A stretch of 64,000 nucleotides of DNA from Telmatactis stephensoni. Lineage: Eukaryota; Cnidaria; Anthozoa; Actiniaria; Isophelliidae. A program made the translations under genes and the position numbers. Of this stretch, positions 10,688 through 39,359 are shown in pieces. How positions within the stretch are numbered: the first letter of the stretch is position 1; the number at the start of each line of letters is the position of its first letter. The stretch lies in the NCBI GenBank assembly GCA_029948255.1, contig JALIZF010001833.1, positions 372,001 through 436,000 on the forward strand, written 5' to 3'. Under the pieces are notes generated by a model. It searched no databases. It was not told the origin of the DNA and was given only the letters and a program-made list of their open reading frames with translations.

Positions 10688-11247
10688 TGCGGTTGTTACA
10701 AGACAAGCTACAAGCAAAGTAATGCTTTAGCACCAGTAAATACTTACTTATATACTGTAATACTGCTATAAATACTTATATACATATATAGGTCAATCTA
10801 TTAACTCTGATATAGGTGCAGTCGTTACTTCCACGAACTCCCCGAAGGATGAGTTAAGTGAAACTATTAATAGAGTCTCAAGTACAACTAACAGGCACAC
10901 CCAAGGGAAGCATTTACCAATTACCAAAGTATTTACCTTTCACCATTGATTGATAGCTGGATATCGTGAGGTAAAAATAATATGATATAAACAATAAGGA
11001 CTGCACTTGATGTCCTTGTCAATATTTTTACTCCGTCATCCCTAGATTCACACTGAACAGGAAGTCCTACTTTCTAAGAACTTGTTTTATGAAATATATA
11101 TACGTAACGCTTGTAATAAATAATTACCAAGAAAATAAGAAAGATTTTTTTTGTTGCCTTATGAGACTGTATGGCATGTACATATGATTGAAGTGGAGAG
11201 TTTACATGACTTTTGAATATTTGTAGACTTGACTTAAATTAGATTCA

Positions 11248-11430
11248 GACGACCACAGGAAGCCCAAGAGCATTTCAGTGTAATACAGCACTGCTCACAC
11301 TACTTCCATCCAACAACTTGCAATACAGTACATGTACACATCAGTTTTACCACTTTAATCTTTCGTTTCTGTAAGGTTTAATTCTCATGTCTTTCATTTG
11401 TCGCATTTTGTTCGTGAGCCACTCCTATTA
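11248..11430 (-). other. Conserved element shared with eIF4A 3' flank, copy 2
   Basis: It begins GACCACAGGAAGCCCA and includes CTGCTCACACTACTTCCATC and a GTCGCATTTTGTTCGTGAGC block. It lies 260-440 bases past the stop codon of array copy 5, consistent with 3' UTR or terminator sequence. Confidence 0.6.
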
Positions 11431-11689
11431 CAGGCAGGTGGGGACCAAAGGAACGCATTTCCTTCCTTTCCCCACCCCTTCCCCCTGCTCCCAAATCGCA
11501 ACACGGGAACACCTGCTACGTAGACTACCCCTCCTACTTTCCTTCCTTTGGCCCTCCGATCTTGACCTGTTGCGGCTAGCTAGCGAGAATAATTTTTATG
11601 ATATTAAAATGATATTATTACTGAGACTTTATATTTCATATTTAAATTTATTATATTTTTCTTCTTCAGAAAGTCTTCACTTTTTGTTT

Positions 11690-12585
11690 TCATTTCTTTT
11701 TGGGAGCCGTTTTTCCAGAGTCTCCAGTCTTCGTTTCTTCTTTCTTTCTCTCTTCTTTCTTTCTCTGATCTTCTTTCTTTCTCTCTTCTTTCTTCATCTC
11801 TTCCTTTAGCCTTTCTTCTAATTCCTGCATAAAAGTGAGAGGAGAAATAATCAATTTATTCTACTGATATAATTTACAGCCGTAAAAGATCTCATACGAT
11901 AATTTCAAGAGATTGATCCTGAAAAATAGAAATTTCATTTTCTCATTCATTTTCATTTATTTCGTGACGACGTATTAAGGGTTCACCCGTGTCGTGTAAC
12001 TATTTTCAAAATGCGCGTTAGTCGTACTTTCTCCATTCAGAGACAGCCAGATACATGCAGGATATGATATATGGCCGGCGAAGATACGAATTTTATCTAC
12101 GATGAAGTCTTCACTGAAGGTGATTACGAGGGAGTGTAGCGAACTCAACAGGAGAAGATGAAATCCGTATCTCCAAGCGGCCATGTAATGTTCATTTTAA
12201 TACTTATTTCAAAAAAAGTTGTCGATCGCGGAGACGTTCCAGCAATAATGTCGGTCTGCAAGATTAGCGTTGAAAACTACTGGTGAATGAGACCTTAAAA
12301 TCATGTAATACAATTAACCAGTATTAGAAGCTTATTAGGCGGGTGCTGGAATTTACTCAATCGGCTCAAACCAACAAATATACTACGTTAAGAGGAAATC
12401 CGTCTCCTTTGAAGTGCAGGCTAGTGGACTTGTGAAAGCTCCTTGCAACATGTGACCATGCAGCTTTGATAAAGAGCCTATACTCGCAAAATAGTGAAAG
12501 TTCTAAGCCGACTCACCTTTTCACGCTTCTTCCGTTGGTATTGTTCAAGATGCGTTTGTTCCATTTTCATCGTCGTATTCTTCAT
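11690..12585 (-). CDS. Small Lys/Glu-rich protein family, array copy 5 (two exons)
   Basis: Exon 1 is 12517-12585 (23 codons, ATG at 12585, donor GAAAAG|GTGAGT). Exon 2 is 11690-11824 (44 codons plus TGA, acceptor TTATGCAG|GAATTA). The junctions are phase 0, giving 67 residues. Exon 1 reads MKNTTMKMEQTHLEQYQRKK then REK. Exon 2 is an almost pure Lys/Glu/Arg stretch with repeated KKEERKKE units, probably helical, ending ETKTGDSGKTAPKKK. No signal peptide or known domain. The repeated Lys/Glu units are coded by GAAAGAAAGAAGA-type repeats, so length variation by slippage is likely. Function unknown. Confidence 0.55.
12069..12188. repeat. Foldback repeat
   Basis: TATATGGCCGGCGAAGATAC on the left pairs with GTATCTCCAAGCGGCCATGT on the right; the arms continue through an AAAATC/GATTTT region. 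The paralogous foldback is at 14209-14324. Confidence 0.65.
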
Positions 12586-13321
12586 TGTGGCTGTGGCAAA
12601 TCACTAATTTATTTTTGAAACTAATACAAAAGTATTTTTGTCTCTTGAGCCTCAAGAAATATTAAACGCTTGTTGGTGGTTCACTATTTCTTAGTCAATT
12701 GGATTTGTCGAATGTTAAGCGATATTTCTTATAGATTTTCAAGCACACTACACCTAAACTATAGCTGGTACGCGGAAAACTTATACCGTGTCGATCACTG
12801 ACGCTTCCGATTCCCTGAATTGCTCCACTATAGAGAACTGGAAGCGTCACACAATATCTGCGCCAGAGGCTACCAGAGAGCCGCGCACAATCTTGACATC
12901 AATATCAAAATAATTGTTATAAAGGATAGTTCGCGTTTTCCTCTGTATGCGAAATTGGTTATGCATCAGTTCACACAACTTTGGAATTACCAAGAAACAC
13001 CGGAAGTTTCTGGCCAAACCTCCGTCGCATATAACTATTAATCGATTCTCAAGTACAACACACTTAAATCATACAATAAGGACTGCACTTGATGTCCTCG
13101 TTAATGTTTTTACTCCGTCATCCCTAGATATAACAAATACGGAAGTTCTAGTTTCTAGGAATTTGTTTTATGAAATATATACGTAATACTTGTAATTAAT
13201 AATTACCAAGAAAATAAGGAAGAGTTTCTCTGCTGCCTTATGAGACTGTATGGCATGTGCATATGATTTAAGTGGAGTGTTTGCATGACTTTTGAATATT
13301 TGTAGACATGACTTGAATTAG

Positions 13322-13520
13322 ATTCAGACGACCACAGGAAGCCCATGATATCCAAAGACCATTGTCATACAGCACTGCTCACACTGCTTCCATCCAACAT
13401 GCAATACAATACATGTACACATCAGTTTTACCACTTTAATCTTTCGTTTCTGTAAGGTTCAATTCTCGTAGTTTTCACTTGTCGCATTTTGTTCGTGAGC
13501 CACTCCTTCTATAAGCAGGT
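13322..13520 (-). other. Conserved element shared with eIF4A 3' flank, copy 3
   Basis: It begins GACGACCACAGGAAGCCCAT and includes a CATCCAACATGCAATACAAT block and GTCGCATTTTGTTCGTGAGC. It is 220-430 bases past the stop codon of array copy 6, the same relative place as copy 2 of this element. Confidence 0.6.
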
Positions 13521-13756
13521 GGGAGCCAAAGAAACGCCTTCCCTTCCTTTTAACTCCCCTCCCTCTCCCAAACCCCAACACGGGAACACCTGTTACGTAG
13601 CCCGACCCCTCCTACCTTCCTTTCTTTAGCCCTCCCATCTTGACCTCCGCGGCTAGCTAGAATAATGCTAATGATATAGAATAGTACTGAGACTTTATGT
13701 TCCACATTTATTTTTATTCCATTTTTCTTCTTGAGAAAGTCTTCACTTTTTGATTT

Positions 13757-14864
13757 TCATTTCATTTTGGGGGCCGTTTTCCCACAGTCTCCAGTCTTCG
13801 TTTCTTCTTTCTCTCTCTCTTCCATTGGGTTCACTTCCTTCGGTCCTCGATCCGCTTTTGGGCTTTCTTTCTTCTGATTTACCTTCCGCATAAAAGTAAA
13901 AGGAATAACTTCCTTTGGCTCTTCTACGACTTCTAGGCTTCCTTCCATAGTTATGCCCTTCATCTGTCCTTTCTGCATAAAATGAACAAGAAAAAAATCA
14001 ATTTATTCCCGACATAATAAAGTAAAGAGTAAAGAGTAAAGTATCATTCGACAATTCTAAGAGATTAATTCTGAAGAATATAAATTTCATCTTCTCATTC
14101 ATTTTCATTTGTTGAGCGACGAAGTAAGGGGTCCACCTGTCATGCTACTATTTTCAAAAAATCGCGTCAGTTCGTCCTTTTTCCAGTCAGATACATGCAT
14201 GGGGGACACTACATGGCCGCGCAAAGATACGGATTTTATCTTCGAGTTAGTGGTTAATCTTACGAGTGACAAATAAGGCTCAAGACGAGAAGATAAAATC
14301 CATATCTCCAAGCGGCCATGTCATATTCTGTTAATACGTTACTATACATTTATTTCAGAAAACGTTGTGGCGGTTCAGAGCAACCGGCGACAAGCCAAGA
14401 CTGAAATGAATGCTCGTTTTTGAGGGTATTAACACTCAGGGTCTTAAATGATTGAGGAAGTGCCGTCTTTGTAATTATACCTACAAATGGTTAGATCTTC
14501 ACGTCCTTTCGGATAAATAGGGATGTTAAACCGTAGGTCCCGTCTCAATTTATAGAGAGACGTTCCAGCAATAATGTCGGTCCGAGGGATTAGCAATGGA
14601 ACTACTGTTGAATAAGGCCTTAAAATCACGTTGATATACTCAAACTGCTCAAACCAACAAATATACAACGTTAACAGAAAATGCGTCTCCTTTGAAATGA
14701 AGGTGAGTGCACTTGTCAAAGCTCCTTGCAACATGTGTCGAGATTCTTGAAAGATCCTATCCTCACGAAATACTGAACGTTCGAAGCCCACTCACCCCTT
14801 TAGGTTTCTCCTGTTGGTATTCTTCAAGATACGTTTTTTCCCTTTTCGACGCAAGCTTCGACAT
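13757..14864 (-). CDS. Small Lys/Glu-rich protein family, array copy 6 (altered start and extended exon 2)
   Basis: Exon 1 is 14796-14864 (23 codons from an internal ATG, donor AAAGGG|GTGAGT). The ATG used by copy 1 is AGG here (CCATAAGGGATAAG against CCATAATGGATAAG), so the start moves inward. Exon 2 is 13757-13972 (71 codons plus TGA, acceptor TTATGCAG|AAAGGA). The acceptor used in copy 5 is changed here from GCAG to GCGG, and an upstream duplicated acceptor extends the exon by about 30 codons. Predicted length is 94 residues, ending EETKTGDCGKTAPKMK. Charged, with no known domain; function unknown. Confidence 0.5.
14209..14324. repeat. Foldback repeat, paralogue of 12069-12188
   Basis: ACATGGCCGCGCAAAGATAC on the left and its near complement ATATCTCCAAGCGGCCATGT on the right bound a ~50-base centre. 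It lies left of array copy 6 exon 1, inside that copy's intron. Confidence 0.7.
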
Positions 14865-15114
14865 ATCTGGCTTATCCCTTATGGCAGTAGCAAATAAGCA
14901 ACTTTTTAAACTGATGCAAAAGTATTTTTGTCTCTTGAGCCACAAGAACTATTAAGCGCTTGTAGGTGGTTTACTATTTCCCAGAATATAATTCGTCGAC
15001 TGCCAAGCGATATTTCTTATATAGATTCTCACGCAGAACACATCTTAATTATTGGATAAAAATCAGTAAAGGTACGCGGAAAAAAAATATCTTTAGAAAA
15101 ACATCTATCAGAGA

Positions 15115-15275
15115 GTAGCCTCCTGCGGAGACATTGTGTGGCTCTTCCGGTTCCCTCCTCGGTACGGCTGACCAAGAAGAACGCAGGCGCTGGGTTCGAG
15201 ATTGGTTCCCTAAATTGCTCCACTATGGGAAACCGGAAGCACCACACAACATCTGCGCCGGAGGCTACCAGAGAG
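15115..15275. mobile_element. Inverted-repeat element (MITE-like)
   Basis: The left arm GTAGCCTCCTGCGGAGACAT... GGCTCTTCCGGTTCCC pairs with the right arm GGGAAACCGGAAGC... GCCGGAGGCTAC. Degenerate relatives lie at about 12800-12885 and 16115-16195. The 15,330-15,660 stretch shows no gene. Confidence 0.7.
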
Positions 15276-15667
15276 CCGCTAATCTTAATAACAATATCAA
15301 AATAATTGTTATATATAAAGGTTAACTCGCGTTTTCCTCATTATGCGGAATTGGTTACGCATCCACACAACTTTTGAATTAACGAGAAAAACCGGAAGTT
15401 TTGAGCCAAACCTCCGTCGCATATACTCAGATTCATAAACAGGAAAGAGTTTCGGAACTTGTTTGGCGAAGTCTGCAACGCTAGTAATTACCAAGACAAT
15501 ACATCGAGGAAGAGTTTTCTAATGCTACACTGACAGAGATGAAACTTACAACAACTCAACAAACTATGAGCACAAAGGTTAAGTTAGCCTGATTTTTAGA
15601 CGGTGGGTGGTCATCCGCTCTCCTCCGAAACCCTACCGCCTGAAAATCAAACAAAAGTTAAGCCCCG

Positions 15668-15974
15668 GGCAAACGGCTTGAACATACATTTGCTTCAACA
15701 TCCGTTCGAAACTGAAACCGTTTGCCACCCCCTTTCAACAGTGTTGCATTGAAACGTGTGAATCAATGTTGAATCGATGTTGAATCGATGTTGAATGAGT
15801 TTTAATTATGGATGTTTAAGACAAGTATAAACGCTTTAAAACTCATTTTAACATCGATTCAACATTGTCTCACACGTTTCAACATGGTTGAAAGGGGATG
15901 GCAAACGGTTTCAACACTGCCATTCAACAAAATCGAGCTGATGTTGAAGCACGTATATGTTGAAACCGTTTGCC
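15668..15974. mobile_element. 307-bp MITE, GGCAAACGG ends
   Basis: It begins GGCAAACGGCTTGAACATAC and ends with a near complement (TATGTTGAAACCGTTTGCC). Inside, a second inverted pair (GAAACCGTTTGCCACC with GGATGGCAAACGGTTTC) and repeated TTGAATCGATG units give a nested hairpin. No coding content. Confidence 0.8.
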
Positions 15975-15984
15975 ATTCCAGCGC

Positions 15985-17145
15985 TCAAGATCGTAGTCTG
16001 CGTCGGTACAAGGTGAGAACAAAATAAGATCGAATCGAATTCATCGCAAATCATGAAACCTATACTAAAGGATAAAAATAGAGGTACACGGAAAAATAAA
16101 AACATCCATCAGAGGGTAGCCCCCCGCGCATAGACGCTGTATGGCGCTTGCGTTTCCCTAGGTTGCTGCCCTGTAGGGAGGCTACCAGAGATACGCACAA
16201 TCTTACTTATAATAATAACAACAATAATAACAATAGCAACATCAAAATAATTGTTATAAAGGATAGTTTAGCGTTTTCCTCTGTATGCGGAATTGGTTAC
16301 GCATCAGTCCACACAACTTTGGAATAGCAACATCCGTTGCGCACTCAGATTCAGCAGCAAGTGATAACATCTGCGCATGTCTACAACTTCTATTGTCTTG
16401 GACAAATGGATGATTTTGAAAGGATAATTTCTAGCTGTTCATACTTCTGCACTCGACTGTAATGCTACGAAAAACTTTGGGGAGACTATATACGACTCTC
16501 TTTATGAGAGAGGTAGCCCTAAGCCAGGTTAAAACCGTAATTGAGGCCACTTCCGTCCAGCGGATCTCGCATACTCGTCATGTTATCACTTGCTGTTCTC
16601 AGATTCATACAGGAACAGGAAAAGTTTCCGTAGTCACTTCTACGCAGCCGCTGCTTGTGTTGCTAAGTAACGCCAAATCCCCTTGTTTTGGGTTGCGTGA
16701 CTAAAATTACAAGTATAGAAGATGTTCGGGAATTCTGTGCTTAATACTATTAAAACTGAAAAAGTAATTTTTTGTTTTGAGGTGGTAACTTTTAGCCACC
16801 TGGATAAGACTCAGATACCTTTTAGGGGTCATTTTCCCCCTACCCCCGACCCCCACGTACCCCCTACCCCCTGTAACGGCCACATTATCTGCCCCCAGAC
16901 CCAGATGGCGTCGTGGCACGGTTCGAATACAGGATTTAAAAATTTTCCTTGTTCGATTCGTCATCTTCAAACGATTTATAAACAGTAAAACATTGTTTTT
17001 GTCAGGTATGAATTTTTCGCTTTTTCGTCGAAACGACATTAATGAAACTACTCTCTTTTTACGGTGTTCCATTCATTCGGTACTGTATCTTTATACACCA
17101 ACGCAGATCAAACTAGTTCACTCGGTTTTCCTCTTCCTTCGTTTG
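15985..17145. other. Non-coding stretch with C-rich tract
   Basis: I see no supported gene. At 16820-16885 there is a C-rich run (repeats of CCCCCTACCCCC) with G-quadruplex/i-motif potential. The 121-codon minus-strand frame across it (16707-17072) has no recognisable domain. Confidence 0.45.
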
Positions 17146-17147
17146 TT

Positions 17148-17327
17148 TCTTCGTTCGTTCGTTCGTTCGTTCGTTCGTTCGTTCCTTCCTTCCTTCCTTC
17201 CTTCCTTCCTTCCTTCCTTCCTTCCTTCCTTCCTTCCTTCCTTCCTTCCTTCCTTCCTTCCTTCCTTCCTTCCTTCCTTCCTTCCTTCCTTCCTTCCTTC
17301 CTTCCTTCCTTCCTTCCTTCCTTCCTT
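17148..17327. repeat. (GTTC)n then (CTTC)n microsatellite
   Basis: About 8 GTTC units (17150-17183) run into about 36 CTTC units (17184-17327), followed by imperfect CTCC repeats to about 17355. The long frames here (Leu-Pro-Ser-Phe or Lys-Glu-Gly-Arg repeats) are artefacts. Confidence 0.95.
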
Positions 17328-17745
17328 AATTCCTCCCTCCCTCCTTCCCTCCCTGCCTCCCAGTTCCTTCCTAAGTAGCACTACATGAGGAAACTGATTC
17401 ACATTCAGTTCTGCCTGAATGACAATAGAAAAGATCGAGCTCAGTTCAATACTATAAAATTTATATTCTTTATTCACAATTTTTCAGTGATTCAAGTATG
17501 TTGTAGTATGTAGGCTTCATATATCAAATAGGTGGTTTGTTTCATATATATTAGATTAATTCAATAATCCAGGCTTTCGAGCTTTCGGCTCATCATCAGG
17601 GATTGAAAAAATTACAATTTCCGTTACAAGAATTTGTACACGTTATTTTTCAGTTGTTTTATGTCGTCGTTTTTCTATTATTTCTTAACAACAATCTTTA
17701 AACAGGGAGCCTAAAGGCCATGATAAGGCTAATAAAAATAGAATA

Positions 17746-18358
17746 TCAAAACCCCGATATAAAACAAATTGTGGATTTTCCGGAATCTCCAGTCTTTTTT
17801 TCTCTAGTCTTCCTTTCTTCCTGCATCGGCATGTTCTTGAAGAACAAAATGAGAATTCATCACAAAATTATACTTAAATTTCCTTTGTAGACTGTATACA
17901 ACGGCTACCAACCCCTCCCCTGCTGGGAGGAGTAAGGGAGGGGTGGGCGAGTACGACTGTACACAGGCTACTCGCTAACTTTGTCATCGTTGTGGAATAC
18001 TTTGTCCTTTTTTAGTGTGCGTTAACATGAGCGACTTTTTTCCGTGACGAACACAGCCTTGGACGTAATCGCCCACGTAAACACACCCGTAAAGATGGCG
18101 TTTTCAGTTTTCAATTGCGTTTTCTGTTGTAGAAAAAGTCATATGAACAAGACACAACGCAACGTTAAGTATAAATTGGCGGGACACCATGGCTACAATA
18201 CAATGAATTGCTACAAGACGTCGTCAAATATCAACCTGTTTTTCCTTCTTCTTCTTCTTCTTCTTCTTCTTTTCATTATATTCGTCCAGATGAGTAACTT
18301 GTCTAAGACCACATGTTCTGCGGAAATCTTCTTTCTTCGATGCCTTATCCGTATCCAT
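17746..18358 (-). CDS. Small Lys/Glu-rich protein family, array copy 7 (two exons)
   Basis: Exon 1 is 18236-18358 (41 codons; ATG at 18358; donor AAACAG|GTTGAT). Exon 2 is 17746-17820 (24 codons plus TGA; acceptor GATGCAG|GAAGAA). Both are phase 0, giving 65 residues. Exon 1 resembles copies 2 and 4 (GLRQVTHLDEYNEK) and then has nine consecutive lysines encoded by an AAG microsatellite. Exon 2 contains KKTGDSGKS, then a short hydrophobic end not shared with other copies (ICFISGF). The upstream text GCTTTAGCACTAGAACAG is shared with copy 2. This is the first gene of the array in the direction of transcription. Function unknown. Confidence 0.5.
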
Positions 18359-19135
18359 CTGTAATAGTCAATACAAGTCACAAACGTTTGAAGCAAAGGG
18401 ATGCTTTAGCACTAGAACAGTTCATACTTATATACTGTATAAACTCTAGGTGCAGTCCTTTCTTTCGGGAATTTCCCCGACCGTCATGAAACAATTGATA
18501 GAATCTCAAATACAACACACGTAAATCATACATATGTAAACAAGCAAAAATGCCCGCAACCACGTGAAGTCCCCGGGTGAAGTCCTTTCCGAGTTCTTGT
18601 AGTCTTGAAGAGTGCTTTTAGTTTCAGTGTTGAATAGTCGACTTCCTTTAACTTAGGTAATTTTTCTATTTTTGTCTCGTGACTTGTATGGCATGTAGTG
18701 TTGGTTCATTGTGATAAACCGGCTTTTTTGAAGCAAAAGTGTATTACGATAGGAACTCTATTTTTGCCGAGTATTTCATACAAGCCTACCTCAATATCTA
18801 ATGGAAGATTTAATACGGATCTGAGTTACAAAGATACTGTTGCCAAAGCAAAATCGGATCTTTATTTGTCAGAACCCGTGAAACACACTCTGGTAAATAA
18901 CACCCTAATTCCATTGTATGCCTTTTGTCATTCGGCTGTTACAATTTAACTAATACACTTTGTTTCACGGGTTAATGAAAACCACTCTATATGTTTTTTT
19001 TCTTTTTTGCTAACATGTAATTCAGTCTTACGATTGCGAGATGTTAAAGACAATAAAAGATTTATCTATCTAGCAATTGTTAATAAAACAACTATTGGTC
19101 TACTAGATTTTTACTAAGAGTGATAGCACTTAAAG

Positions 19136-19362
19136 GTGATGTTACACGGATCGATTCACAACAAAGATTTTACGCGCAACAAATGTTGCCCGTAAAGTGT
19201 ATGCCGTGAAAAATACAAAAAACCGACTATTTTTAGCAATATTTTTGCTAAGTAAACAAGTTGCAAATGTTTGATATGAATTTTAAAAACTTTTGACGCT
19301 AAATTAAGAATTTGACCAAGTGTTGCGCGGAAAATTGTTGCAAATCGACTCGTGTAACATCA
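19136..19362. mobile_element. PIF/Harbinger-like MITE
   Basis: The terminal repeat AGGTGATGTTACACG at the left pairs with CGTGTAACATCACCT at the right. TAA flanks both ends, and a 3-bp TWA duplication is typical of PIF/Harbinger. It is inserted within the MITE cluster. Confidence 0.7.
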
Positions 19363-19378
19363 CCTTAACCCGTGAAAT

Positions 19379-19552
19379 AGTTAACAGATAGATTCCATTT
19401 TTCCGTGCTCTAATCGATGCACAGATGACGTCAAAATGTGGTGAGAACAAAAAAGTACGCCAAAAAGTGACTGTTGTTCTCACCACATTTTGACGTCTTC
19501 TGCACATCGATTAGAGTACAGACGCACGGAAAAATGGAATCTATCTGTTTTA
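19379..19552. mobile_element. Long-armed MITE
   Basis: AACAGATAGATTCCATTTTT begins the left arm; the right arm is its near complement, ending AATGGAATCTATCTGTT. The inner arms share CATTTTGACGTC and its complement around a GAACAA centre. Downstream at 19574 and 19640 there are two CCAATCAGAGCGCGCGTAA motifs, also found at 48120. Confidence 0.8.
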
Positions 19553-20774
19553 TATATTTATCGAAACATTCCAACCAATCAGAGCGCGCGTAAGATTCGA
19601 TGACGTCATCTATGTGTACTCTAATCACACATGGTTGTTCGACCAATCAGAGCGCGCGTAATATGCCAATTATTATATAAATATTAATCTAACAGCCATT
19701 AGACCTCTAGTAGAGTAGCCAATCAGAATGCAGGGTGTGTGATATACCGTTCGTAGGTTTATACCAATACACATTAGCAGACCCTAATTCCACTGTTTTC
19801 TTTTATGTCTATTCGACTAATATATTTTGTTTCATGGCTTAAGTGCCATCACTATAGTTTTTCACTAGTTAAATAACATCACTCTATTAGTTTCCTTTTT
19901 TTTAAATTTCTACTACTGAAACAAAATCACTCGAGTGATTTTATTTAACCCGTGGAAAAGTAGTAGAGATATGGCACTTAATCAGTGAAATAGGTAGAGT
20001 GGTTTTCATTAACTCGTGAAACAAAGTGTATTAGTTAAAGTGTAATAGTCGAATGACAACAAAATTAGGGTGTATTAGGGTGTAATTTGCTAAAGAGTTT
20101 TTCACGGTTTAATGAAAACCACTCTATTAGTCTTATCCATTAGTAGGCGCTTTTTCTATTGTTTTCTTTTGTTTGACTATTAGATTTTGTTTCACGGATG
20201 AAGTGCCATCACTCTAACATATAGCAGTAGACTCTAAATCAGTTTACTTTTGTCCTCTTTAGAGTGATGGCACTTAATCCGTGAAATAGATAGAGTGGTT
20301 TTCATAGAGTGATGGCACTTACTCCGTGAAACAAAATCTAAGTCAGTGTCTAACAGTCGAATCAAAACAAAACAGAACAATAAAAAGTGTCTGTCTGTTA
20401 GACTCATATCTATTTCACAGTGAAATAGTTACTAAGCTAATACACACTAGTAGATCCCAATCCCATTCTTTCCTTTTGTTGAATTTTGACTTCTATACAC
20501 TAATAGCTAGTTAGTATTTCACAGTCCGATGAAAATCACTCTAAGTGCCATCACTCTAAGCGTAATCACACGTAATATATAGCAGCAGACTCTAAATCAG
20601 TTTACTTTTGTCATTTATCAACTAGTAAATTCACTTTTTTCGACAGGTTAAACAAAATCACTCTAACCTTCCTTTTAACAACTACTCATTTGTGTACTGC
20701 TACTTTCCAATTTATTTCAAGTTTATACAATTATCATGACAGTAAACTTTACTGAAGAAAAAATATCTCAGGAA

Positions 20775-20780
20775 TTTATT
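20775..20780 (-). terminator. Candidate polyadenylation signal of eIF4A
   Basis: AATAAA on the minus strand, about 390 bases past the eIF4A stop codon. It is a good fit for a normal 3' UTR length, but no transcript evidence is available. Confidence 0.4.
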
Positions 20781-20930
20781 CTTGTATATGTATTTCTCCT
20801 GACTTCTATAATAATGCTAGTAACAATTTCAGTAAGCACAACATACAATGAGATATTAGAAATTTTCCTTGGAGTTTTGTGGGCTTCCTGTGCAGTTAAA
20901 ATAAACTGGGACTAGAATAGGAGACCACAG

Positions 20931-21062
20931 GAAGCCCACAATGTCCAAAGACAATTTACATACATGACCAAATTGATGCAATAAACAACAACAGGACTGC
21001 TCACATTGCCTTCCAACATACAATGTGATTCATGTACAGTACACATCTTTTACTATCCAATT
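20931..21062 (-). other. Conserved element in eIF4A 3' UTR region, copy 4
   Basis: GACCACAGGAAGCCCACAAT, GTCCAAAGAC, ACTGCTCACATTGCCTTCCA and CATGTACA blocks appear in the same order as in the three copies at 4693, 11248 and 13322. It lies 105-240 bases downstream of the eIF4A stop codon, so it would be transcribed in the 3' UTR. Confidence 0.6.
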
Positions 21063-21167
21063 CTTGAATTTTTACAAGAACTTGTCAGATTTTTTTTGTC
21101 GTTGATAGCAGCTTTTCGTTTTTCGCTTTTTTTCAGCTCAATTAGTATATTTTCTCGACACATCCAA

Positions 21168-39221
<18,054 letters not shown>

Positions 39222-39234
39222 GTTTCTTGAAATA

Positions 39235-39320
39235 GCAAGCGGGAAAAAGGACTGAACTTAGCCGGATGCGCCCTAAAGGGGGGTAGATGTATTGCCCTAT
39301 TCGTCATACCCATGACGTCA
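39235..39320 (-). promoter_or_regulatory. eIF4A 5' region: CRE palindrome and pyrimidine tract
   Basis: A perfect CRE, TGACGTCA, is at 39313-39320, about 95 bases upstream of the start codon. Nearer the gene on the minus strand is TCCTTTTTCCC (about 39240-39250), a pyrimidine run that could be a 5' TOP-like start, as in many translation-factor mRNAs. No TATA box is seen. The assignment is by position and motif only. Confidence 0.4.
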
Positions 39321-39359
39321 CATTATTTCCGCTTTTTCATCAACAAGCTCAACAAGGCA

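Larger units (their letters stand above)
18880..20660. mobile_element. Nested cluster of MITEs with CCGTGAAAC subtermini
   Basis: At least five partial or complete short elements. Two end types recur in both orientations: TAGAGTGATGGCACTTAA, or TAGAGTGGTTTTCATTAA, each followed by (C)CCGTGAAACAAA. Ends are seen near 18960, 19115, 19845, 19995, 20115, 20215, 20262 and 20310. A related 142-bp element is at 24400-24541. No transposase is present; no gene is supported in this stretch. Confidence 0.75.

Noticed and set aside
14444..14791. 115-codon minus-strand frame
   Set aside because: It lies in the intron of array copy 6 and overlaps the exon 1 donor in another frame; the equivalent region of copy 5 is not open.
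16707..17072. 121-codon minus-strand frame
   Set aside because: Crosses a C-rich tract, has no domain or splice context, and no second copy to show conservation.
16993..17477. Long frames with repeated LPSF or KEGR units
   Set aside because: They are translations of the CTTC/GTTC microsatellite and open in several frames for that reason.
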